A DNA stretch of 7,594 nt from Chitinophagaceae bacterium UBA3430 (GTDB lineage Bacteria; Bacteroidota; Bacteroidia; Chitinophagales; Chitinophagaceae): NCBI GenBank assembly GCA_002378975.1, contig DFST01000053.1, positions 3,598 through 11,191 on the forward strand, given 5' to 3'. The stretch's first letter is position 1, and each line of letters starts with the position of its first letter. The translations under genes were made by a program, and so were the position numbers. Of this stretch, positions 1-5,297 are shown piece by piece. Under the pieces are notes generated by a model. It did not search any database. It had not been told where the DNA came from and was given only the letters and a program-made list of their open reading frames with translations.

Positions 1-747
1 GGACAACGCGGACTCATCGTCGCCCAACCCAAGACGGGTAAGACGATGTTGTTGAAAGCGGTCGCCAATGCGATTGCCGCCAACCATCCTGAGTGTTACC
101 TGATGGTGGTACTCGTCGATGAGCGTCCGGAAGAGGTGACCGATATGGAACGTAGTGTTCGCGCAGAAGTAATCGCGTCGACCTTCGACGAGCCCGCCGA
201 AAAACACGTGAAAGTATCGACCATGGCCTTGCAAAAAGCCAAGCGCTTGGTCGAGTGCGGGCACGATGTGGTGATCTTACTCGATTCCATCACTCGTCTG
301 GCCCGTGCACACAATACCGTGGCACCCTCATCCGGAAAAGTACTCTCCGGTGGTGTGGAGGCAAACGCCATGCAAAAACCCAAGCAATTCTTTGGCGCGG
401 CCCGTAAGATCGAGAACGGAGGTTCACTCACCATCATCGCCACCGCGCTGGTCGATACCGGTAGTAAAATGGATGAGGTGATCTTTGAAGAATTCAAAGG
501 AACCGGTAACATGGAATTGCAACTGGATCGCAAGCTGGCCAATAAGCGGATGTATCCGGCCATCGATCTCACTTCTTCGTCTACCCGCCGCGACGACCTC
601 CTGCTGGATAAGGATGTACTGCAACGGATGAATCTGCTGCGCGTATACTTGACCGACATGAATACCGAAGAGGCCATGCGCGAATTGCAAAACCGAATGA
701 AAGGGACGAAAGGCAACGATGAGTTCCTCGCTTCTATGAATCGATAA
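1..747 (+). CDS. rho: Transcription termination factor Rho, C-terminal ATPase half (5' end outside window)
   Basis: Rho is a hexameric RNA-dependent ATPase/helicase that moves along nascent RNA and releases RNA polymerase. The reading frame is open from base 1, so the 248 visible residues are a fragment; the N-terminal RNA-binding domain lies upstream. The fragment opens on the Walker A loop (PKTGKT, fragment residues 10-15). It continues with VDERPEEVTDME (about 39-50), which carries the catalytic glutamate, then Walker B VVILLDSITR (about 90-99). Next come the Q-loop region SGKVLSGGVEAN (about 111-122) and the R-loop region with DTGSKMDEV and EEFKGTGNMEL (about 152-174). These match the family very closely. 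Relative to the E. coli loop APPKAGKT, this one reads AQPKTGKT; the catalytic lysine and threonine are kept. The C-terminus (NDEFLASMNR) is complete. The stop lies one base before the selU start. The methionine at 46 is internal, not the start. Confidence 0.97.
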   Translation, partial: GQRGLIVAQPKTGKTMLLKAVANAIAANHPECYLMVVLVDERPEEVTDMERSVRAEVIASTFDEPAEKHVKVSTMALQKAKRLVECGHDVVILLDSITRLARAHNTVAPSSGKVLSGGVEANAMQKPKQFFGAARKIENGGSLTIIATALVDTGSKMDEVIFEEFKGTGNMELQLDRKLANKRMYPAIDLTSSSTRRDDLLLDKDVLQRMNLLRVYLTDMNTEEAMRELQNRMKGTKGNDEFLASMNR

Positions 748-748
748 G

Positions 749-1792
749 GTGGCGGTCCGTCCGATCGATATTGAAAAATTTATCGGGCTATCGGAACAAC
801 ATCCGGTTTTGGATGTACGCAGTCCGGGCGAATACCACCATGCACACATTCCCGGGGCACATTCATTTCCCTTGTTCGACGATGCCGAACGAAAAGAAGT
901 AGGCACTGCTTACAAACAGATTAGTCGAGAGAAAGCCATTAAGATCGGATTGGATTATTTCGGTCCGAAAATGAGACCGCTGGTCGAACAAGCGGAAGCC
1001 ATCGCCGAAAAAAGCGGATCCCGCACCTTATTGGTTCATTGTTGGCGCGGTGGGATGCGCAGCGGGGCGATTGCCTGGTTGTTGGACTTATACGGATTCA
1101 AGGTTCACACCCTGATCGGCGGATACAAAAGTTTTCGTCGCTGGACGCTCGAGCAATTTGAAAAAGAATATCCCCTGGAATTGATCGGTGGCTATACCGG
1201 ATCAGGAAAAACCGATCTGCTGAATGCCTTGGTGAAAAAAGAAGAAGCGGTGTTGGATCTGGAGGGATTGGCGCATCACAAAGGGTCGGCGTTTGGTAAT
1301 ATTGGTCAGCCCGAACAACCCACTCAAGAACATTTTGAAAACAAGCTGGCGCTGGCGCTTCGAAACATTCAAAAAGCGGGGCCGAATCGAATTTGGGTGG
1401 AAGATGAATCGCAGCGGATCGGTCGCGTGAATATTCCTGGTACTTTCTGGCAATTGATGCGACGCACGGTAGTTCGTTTTCTCGACATCCCGTTTGAAAA
1501 AAGATTGTCCTACATCGTAGAAGGATATGGATCGCTGGATGCACAACGATTGTCGGATGCCACCGATCGCATTCGAAAAAAACTGGGTGACAAAAATGCC
1601 ACCGAAGCGATCGAATTCATTGCGAACGGACAGATAACCGAGGCCTTTGACATATTGCTTCGATATTACGACAAGCTGTATAAAAAATCGTTGCAAAACC
1701 GGGAGCAAGCCGATGAACTGATCCGGTTGATCGAGGCAGCTGAGGTTGGTGAAGAGAATGCCACCTTATTATTGAATACAAGAACATCATGA
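749..1792 (+). CDS. selU: tRNA 2-selenouridine synthase (SelU/MnmH)
   Basis: Converts 2-thiouridine at the wobble position of certain tRNAs to 2-selenouridine through a geranylated intermediate, using selenophosphate. The 347 residues match the usual family length. Residues 1-135 form a rhodanese domain: LDVRSPGEYHHAHIPGA near 21-37, and the active-site loop CWRGGMRS beginning at Cys98 (TGT at 1040-1042). Residues 140-347 form the P-loop domain, with Walker A GGYTGSGKT at 147-155, then LEGLAHHKGSAFG and WVEDESQRIGRVNIP, all characteristic of SelU. The start is a GTG one base after the rho stop with no Shine-Dalgarno sequence, which suggests translational coupling to rho. The rhodanese homology begins within about 18 residues of this GTG, and no ATG in this frame lies nearby. 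The stop overlaps the selD start as ATGA. Function is inferred from conserved motifs and the selD neighbour. Confidence 0.95.
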   Translation: MAVRPIDIEKFIGLSEQHPVLDVRSPGEYHHAHIPGAHSFPLFDDAERKEVGTAYKQISREKAIKIGLDYFGPKMRPLVEQAEAIAEKSGSRTLLVHCWRGGMRSGAIAWLLDLYGFKVHTLIGGYKSFRRWTLEQFEKEYPLELIGGYTGSGKTDLLNALVKKEEAVLDLEGLAHHKGSAFGNIGQPEQPTQEHFENKLALALRNIQKAGPNRIWVEDESQRIGRVNIPGTFWQLMRRTVVRFLDIPFEKRLSYIVEGYGSLDAQRLSDATDRIRKKLGDKNATEAIEFIANGQITEAFDILLRYYDKLYKKSLQNREQADELIRLIEAAEVGEENATLLLNTRTS

Positions 1793-2856
1793 GTCAACTT
1801 TCCGAAACTCCGCTTACGTCGTTTACCCGCAACACCGGTTGCAGTTGCAAGATCGCGCCGCAGGTATTGGAACAGATCATCAAGCCCGGTTCTGCAACGG
1901 AAGTATTTTCACAATTACTCGTGGGAAATGAATCGCTCGACGATGCCGCGGTGATGGACCTAGGCGATAGAACTGCGCTGATCTCCACCACTGATTTTTT
2001 CACGCCCATCGTCGATGAGCCGTTTGAATTCGGACGGATCGCCGCCGCGAATGCCATCAGCGATGTATACGCGATGGGGGGGAAACCTATTTTAGCGCTG
2101 GCTATCCTGGGTTGGCCGATTGATAAGCTACCAGCCGAACTCGCAGCGCAAGTGATTGAGGGAGCACGTGCCGTTTGTAAAGAAGCCGGTATTCCGCTTG
2201 CCGGTGGACATAGCATCGATTCCACCGATCCGATATTCGGACTCAGCGTCAATGGTCGGGTACCGATCGATCGAATCAAAAAAAACAGTGGTGGACAGAT
2301 CGGTGATTGGCTATTTCTCACCAAGCCCATCGGAAGTGGCATTCTTTCCACCGCACGCAAACGCGGACTGCTGCAACCCGAGCACAACGAACCGCTCTTG
2401 AATACCATGGGTTCCTTGAATAAGATCGGTGCGGAGTTGGGAGCGATGACGGGTGTACATGCGTTAACCGACGTGACCGGATTCGGATTGTTGGGGCACG
2501 TTTCAGAGATGGCGAATGGAAGTGGTTGTGGTGTTGAATTATACTACGATCGAATTCCTCAATTGCCCGGTGTTGCCGGCTACATTCAACAACGGATCTT
2601 CCCCGATTCCACCACCCGAAACTGGAGTCGATATCAATCGGATATCAAATTTGAAAAGGGAGTGCCGGTAGCCGAAGCATTCACACTGCTTCCCGATCCG
2701 CAAACCAACGGCGGGTTGTTGATCGCCATCGCGGAGTCATCTATATCGGAATTGGAAGAGAAACTGAAAACATTCGGATTGAGCGATCATCTTTTGCCCA
2801 TCGGGCGGTTGACGGAAATGGGCGAGAAGCGGATCGTGATTCATCCAGGTGCCTGA
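1789..2856 (+). CDS. selD: Selenide, water dikinase (selenophosphate synthetase), cysteine form
   Basis: Makes selenophosphate from selenide and ATP, releasing AMP and phosphate; this is the selenium donor for SelU and, where present, for selenocysteine synthesis. The 355 residues match the family (E. coli has 347). The N-terminal catalytic loop is GCSCK: Cys18 (TGC at 1840-1842) and Lys21 align with the catalytic Cys17 and Lys20 of E. coli, so this is not a selenoprotein version. Metal and ATP-binding acidic residues are kept: Asp52 in NESLDDAAV, Asp69 in STTDFF, Asp92 in AISDVYAMGGKP and Asp228 in TDVTGFGLLGH. GGHSID (139-144) and DPQTNGG (303-309) are also family signatures. The ATG overlaps the selU stop by four bases, so the two are almost certainly co-translated. 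The gene ends four bases from the convergent pterin dehydratase gene, leaving no space for a terminator. Confidence 0.97.
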   Translation: MSQLSETPLTSFTRNTGCSCKIAPQVLEQIIKPGSATEVFSQLLVGNESLDDAAVMDLGDRTALISTTDFFTPIVDEPFEFGRIAAANAISDVYAMGGKPILALAILGWPIDKLPAELAAQVIEGARAVCKEAGIPLAGGHSIDSTDPIFGLSVNGRVPIDRIKKNSGGQIGDWLFLTKPIGSGILSTARKRGLLQPEHNEPLLNTMGSLNKIGAELGAMTGVHALTDVTGFGLLGHVSEMANGSGCGVELYYDRIPQLPGVAGYIQQRIFPDSTTRNWSRYQSDIKFEKGVPVAEAFTLLPDPQTNGGLLIAIAESSISELEEKLKTFGLSDHLLPIGRLTEMGEKRIVIHPGA

Positions 2857-2860
2857 TCAC

Positions 2861-3091
2861 TTACAATAGCGAATCGATGGCCTTCGCCAATGCGTGATCC
2901 TTTTCGGTGACCACATTACCGGCATCGTGTGTGCTCAACCAAATTTCCACGGTATTCCAAACATTGCTCCACCGGGGGTGGTGGTGGTGTTGCTCTGCCA
3001 ACAGCGCCACACGGGTCATGAAGGCAAATGCTTCCGAAAAATTTTGGAATTGAAATTTTCTATAAAGCTGGTTGTCGGTATTCGTCCACAT
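2861..3091 (-). CDS. 4a-hydroxytetrahydrobiopterin dehydratase (pterin-4a-carbinolamine dehydratase), short form
   Basis: Small cytosolic enzyme that dehydrates 4a-hydroxytetrahydropterin so the cofactor of aromatic amino acid hydroxylases can be recycled. The 76 residues contain the family core: AFAFMTRVALLAEQ, the active-site pair His37-His38 followed by Pro39 and Trp41, and the third histidine in LSTHDAGNVVTEKD (His55). Four histidines in a row (35-38) include the catalytic pair. It is shorter than the roughly 95-110 residue enzymes of proteobacteria and animals because the N-terminal helix is missing. A start at MWTNTDNQLYRKF fits a short class I recall from Bacteroidota, so I read it as complete rather than truncated. 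It is the last gene of a leftward unit, six bases after the IPExxxVDY gene. No aromatic amino acid hydroxylase is visible here, so the physiological substrate is unproven. Confidence 0.9.
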   Translation of the reverse strand: MWTNTDNQLYRKFQFQNFSEAFAFMTRVALLAEQHHHHPRWSNVWNTVEIWLSTHDAGNVVTEKDHALAKAIDSLL

Positions 3092-3097
3092 ACTGGT

Positions 3098-3544
3098 TTA
3101 AAATAAAAGGTTCTCTCGATTCTTGATCTGTTCAATGGAAAGATTGGCGACCAATTGCACGGAAGGGGTTTCCCGAATGGCCTGCGTGGTTTCATTCAGC
3201 CAATTCGGATCGATCTCATCACCCTTCATCAGCCAAAGAAAATCCAAGTGCTTGAATTCGGGCAACAAATACTCCCCATCGAATTGATTCACGTATAAAT
3301 ATTGTTCGAGCATGGATTCGGGACGATGATATTCATAGACCTTGAAAAAATACTCCCGCTTTTTCCGAATTAGTTTGATCTCGAGGTCGTTGATCCGAAA
3401 ATCCATGCCGAGATGCGCATTGAGGTGCCACACGAATTGATAATCGCGGATCGGAGCCATGACCCCCAATAAACAGGCCTCTTCAAAGAATTGATCGGTG
3501 AGCGCCGTAGTATCGAGTATCAGTTTTTGTCCGCGTTCGGCCAT
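3098..3544 (-). CDS. IPExxxVDY family protein, function unknown
   Basis: This 148-residue protein resembles the Bacteroidota-restricted IPExxxVDY family, which has no established function. The N-terminal part shows the usual plan: a hydrophobic strand (KLILD), a segment near 22-30 with LLGVMAP, then the DYQFVWHLNAHLGMDF region (34-49). The C-terminal half contains LPEFKHLDF at 94-102, a conservative variant of the name-giving IPE-x3-VDY motif. About 45 residues follow that motif, a longer tail than I would expect. No signal peptide, membrane segment or catalytic motif is visible, so it is probably a soluble cytoplasmic protein. It lies 12 bases downstream of the M28 peptidase gene and 6 bases upstream of the pterin dehydratase gene, all on the same strand. 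The start lacks a Shine-Dalgarno sequence but follows an A-rich stretch. Family assignment is by motif recognition only. Confidence 0.75.
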   Translation of the reverse strand: MAERGQKLILDTTALTDQFFEEACLLGVMAPIRDYQFVWHLNAHLGMDFRINDLEIKLIRKKREYFFKVYEYHRPESMLEQYLYVNQFDGEYLLPEFKHLDFLWLMKGDEIDPNWLNETTQAIRETPSVQLVANLSIEQIKNRENLLF

Positions 3545-3556
3545 GCCGCTTTGTTT

Positions 3557-5212
3557 TTAGAAAGTTACGTTCACTTCCAGGGTTTTGTCCCCTCGCAGGT
3601 AAAGCACCTTCACGGTTTCTCCTTTCTTGAATTTTCCGAGCGTCTGCATGTAGCTCTCCATTGAGGAGATGGTATAGTCGCCGATCTGCAAAACAACGTC
3701 GCCTGCTTTGAGTCCCGCTTTCTGAGCCGGCTTACCCTCGCCCACGCCATCGGCCCGGACGCCTTTACCAGAAAAGGTATAATCGGGCATGATGCCCATG
3801 GTTACGCTGAATCGCGCGGTGGTCGTGGTTTGTGCTTCGCGGGTTTTCAAAAACGCGAGTTTGGGTTGATCGTTGAGTCCGTCGATCGTCTTTTCAATAT
3901 GCCGAAGGATGGTCACCATGCCGGAATAATTGATCTTGTCCGCATCATCCGATGGTTTGTGATAATCGGTGTGCAGTCCGGTGAAATAAAACAAGACCGG
4001 AATGTCTTTCCGATAAAACGAAGAGTGGTCGCTGGGACCGGTACCGCTGGAATCAATCCGAATGCCGAGGGGTTGTGTCGACTTGACATCGATTACACTC
4101 GACCAAGCGGGTGAAGTACCGTATCCACCCAGGGTGATCGTCTTTGAACTATCGGGCAGTCGGCCCACCATGTCCATGTTGATCATGTAATTCACCTGCT
4201 TCAAATCAATGGTCGCATGATCGGTAAAATATTTAGATCCATACAGCCCGAGTTCCTCCCCGGAAAATGCAATGAAGAGATAGTTGTTTTTTTGAGCCTC
4301 TTTTTGTTTGAGTGATCGCGCCAATTCGATCAATAGCGATGTTCCGCTCGCATTGTCATCGGCACCGTTGTGAATGGCCGCTGCCCCGGTGTGGCGGGAG
4401 TTGTTGTCTTCTCCATAGCCGAGGTGATCGAAATGCGCGCCGAGAATGATGGTCTTATCCGATTTATTATCGATATAGCCCAACACATTATATCCGCGGC
4501 GGATGTTTTCTGTAAATGATAGTTGTGCTTGCAAGCGGATCGCCCCTTCTTGATTGGTAAAATATTTTTTAGCCGATGCACTACGTACATAGGCCACCGG
4601 AATTTTAACTGCATCCGATTTGTCCTTGGGGTTGAAGGTCAATTTATCGCCGGCGGGATTGGTATTATATAATAATAAAGCGGCGGCGCCGGCTTCGGCT
4701 GCTTTCTTCGACTGCTCGTATACGAAGGTGTTGAGGTCGAAATGCGGATTTTGTGCGTTGTCGTTGATGCCTTCTGCCAGATCAACCACCCAGGGCATAT
4801 CCATTTCGCGCACACCCAGCGTAGGCTCTGCTTTGATCGGCTTTTCAGCGCTCCAAGGGAAGAAAAAATAATCCTGCTCAACGCGAAGCGTATCGTTGTT
4901 GATGGATAAGAAACTAGCGGCTGTTGCTTTTTTTCCTTCATTTACCTCGAAGAGTTGTTCATATCCGTTGCCGCCCTTGGGTTGCAATCCGATCTGTTGA
5001 AATTGGGCGGCGATGTAATTCTTTGCGAGCAATTCCCCGGCGGTTCCAGTGCGTCGACCCTCCAACGAATCGGAGGCCAAGAAGCCAACATGCGATTGCA
5101 GTCTTTTTTGAAAGGCCTGATCGGCGCGGTTCAGTTTACGAGCAGCGGGTACACAGGCAACGAAGAGCAAGGAGACCCACACGAGGGAACTCGAAAAGAT
5201 GTTCTTATTCAT
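3557..5212 (-). CDS. Exported M28 family zinc metallopeptidase with PA and PDZ domains, probable lipoprotein
   Basis: Predicted aminopeptidase/carboxypeptidase-type zinc peptidase of family M28. I choose the ATG at 5212 (551 residues). A TTG at 5224 adds only four residues and lies inside the promoter -7 element. A signal sequence (about 1-19) ends in FVAC, making Cys20 a plausible but non-ideal lipobox cysteine. A PA-like insert covers about 110-235 (VVDLAEG, AAEAGAAALLLYN). The M28 core follows with the full two-zinc set: His260 and Asp262 (HFDHLG), Asp286 (GADDNASG), catalytic Glu319 with ligand Glu320 (SGEELG), Asp347 (NMDMVG) and His418 (YHKPSDD). Residues about 470-551 form a PDZ domain (ADGVGEGKPAQKAGLKAGD), probably binding peptide C-termini. 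It is the first gene of the leftward operon. The exact substrate cannot be told from sequence. Confidence 0.93.
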   Translation of the reverse strand: MNKNIFSSSLVWVSLLFVACVPAARKLNRADQAFQKRLQSHVGFLASDSLEGRRTGTAGELLAKNYIAAQFQQIGLQPKGGNGYEQLFEVNEGKKATAASFLSINNDTLRVEQDYFFFPWSAEKPIKAEPTLGVREMDMPWVVDLAEGINDNAQNPHFDLNTFVYEQSKKAAEAGAAALLLYNTNPAGDKLTFNPKDKSDAVKIPVAYVRSASAKKYFTNQEGAIRLQAQLSFTENIRRGYNVLGYIDNKSDKTIILGAHFDHLGYGEDNNSRHTGAAAIHNGADDNASGTSLLIELARSLKQKEAQKNNYLFIAFSGEELGLYGSKYFTDHATIDLKQVNYMINMDMVGRLPDSSKTITLGGYGTSPAWSSVIDVKSTQPLGIRIDSSGTGPSDHSSFYRKDIPVLFYFTGLHTDYHKPSDDADKINYSGMVTILRHIEKTIDGLNDQPKLAFLKTREAQTTTTARFSVTMGIMPDYTFSGKGVRADGVGEGKPAQKAGLKAGDVVLQIGDYTISSMESYMQTLGKFKKGETVKVLYLRGDKTLEVNVTF

Positions 5213-5221
5213 AATAGAGTA

Positions 5222-5229
5222 CAAAGTTA
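5222..5229 (-). promoter_or_regulatory. Bacteroidota -7 promoter element for the M28 peptidase operon
   Basis: Read on the minus strand this is TAACTTTG, an exact match to the Bacteroidota -7 consensus TAnnTTTG. Nine bases separate it from the ATG at 5212, which predicts a very short leader. An imperfect -33 candidate (a T run read from 5250 to 5247) lies 17 bases upstream. It supports the 5212 start because the alternative TTG at 5224 falls inside the element. Confidence 0.65.
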
Positions 5230-5233
5230 TCGG

Positions 5234-5289
5234 GCTTCGGGTTCTAAAAACCGGATTTCGTAAACCGGGTTCGGTATTCCGGTCTACTT
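5234..5289. repeat. Four phased units of a degenerate 14-base repeat in the divergent control region
   Basis: Units begin at 5234, 5248, 5262 and 5276. The two central units, AAACCGGATTTCGT and AAACCGGGTTCGGT, agree at 11 of 14 bases. CCGG recurs at exactly 14-base steps (5251, 5265, 5279). The 7-mer CGGGTTC occurs at 5238 and 5266, again two periods apart. The outer units are weak. The array lies between the two promoter elements and overlaps the plus-strand -7 element, so an operator is possible; chance repetition is not excluded. Confidence 0.4.
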
Positions 5290-5292
5290 TTG
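5285..5292 (+). promoter_or_regulatory. Bacteroidota -7 promoter element for feoB
   Basis: TACTTTTG is an exact match to TAnnTTTG on the plus strand. It lies five bases before the TTG chosen as the feoB start, implying a leaderless or almost leaderless message. No good -33 TTG/TTTG is seen at the usual spacing; the nearest TTTCG (5256-5260) is too far at 24 bases. One exact 6-fixed-base match in a short gap is suggestive but not decisive. Confidence 0.5.
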
Positions 5293-5297
5293 CAGAC

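Noticed and set aside
644..651. TATACTTG inside rho as a promoter for selU-selD
   Set aside because: One mismatch to TAnnTTTG, no -33 element at the right spacing, and it lies in strongly conserved coding sequence.
96..716. Long open frame on the minus strand inside rho
   Set aside because: Antisense shadow of a highly conserved gene; its protein is serine-rich and shows no recognisable domain.
1098..1708. Two overlapping minus-strand open frames inside selU
   Set aside because: Both are shadows of the selU coding frame with no domain content.
1794..2408. Minus-strand open frame inside selD
   Set aside because: Shadow of selD; biased composition and no recognisable motif.
2854..2859. TGATCA palindrome at the selD stop as a terminator stem
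   Set aside because: Six bases without a loop or T run cannot act as an intrinsic terminator.
2975..2990. GGTGGTGGTG run as a repeat element
   Set aside because: It is the reverse complement of the histidine codons at the pterin dehydratase active site and is explained by coding.
5205..5214. TTATTCATAA as a Fur-type iron box near feoB
   Set aside because: Only four-base arms, no extended GATAAT-like repeats, and it overlaps the peptidase start codon rather than the feoB promoter.
5213..5224. TTG start at 5224 for the M28 peptidase
   Set aside because: The TTG is part of the TAACTTTG promoter element, and the ATG at 5212 gives a normal signal sequence.
4955..5263. Plus-strand small open frames opposite the start of the M28 gene
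   Set aside because: Arginine-rich shadow sequences opposite a real signal peptide and peptidase N-terminus.
5199..5297. N-terminal extension of FeoB from the ATG at 5199
   Set aside because: It would overlap the divergent peptidase gene, cover both promoter elements and add 33 residues that do not look like FeoB.
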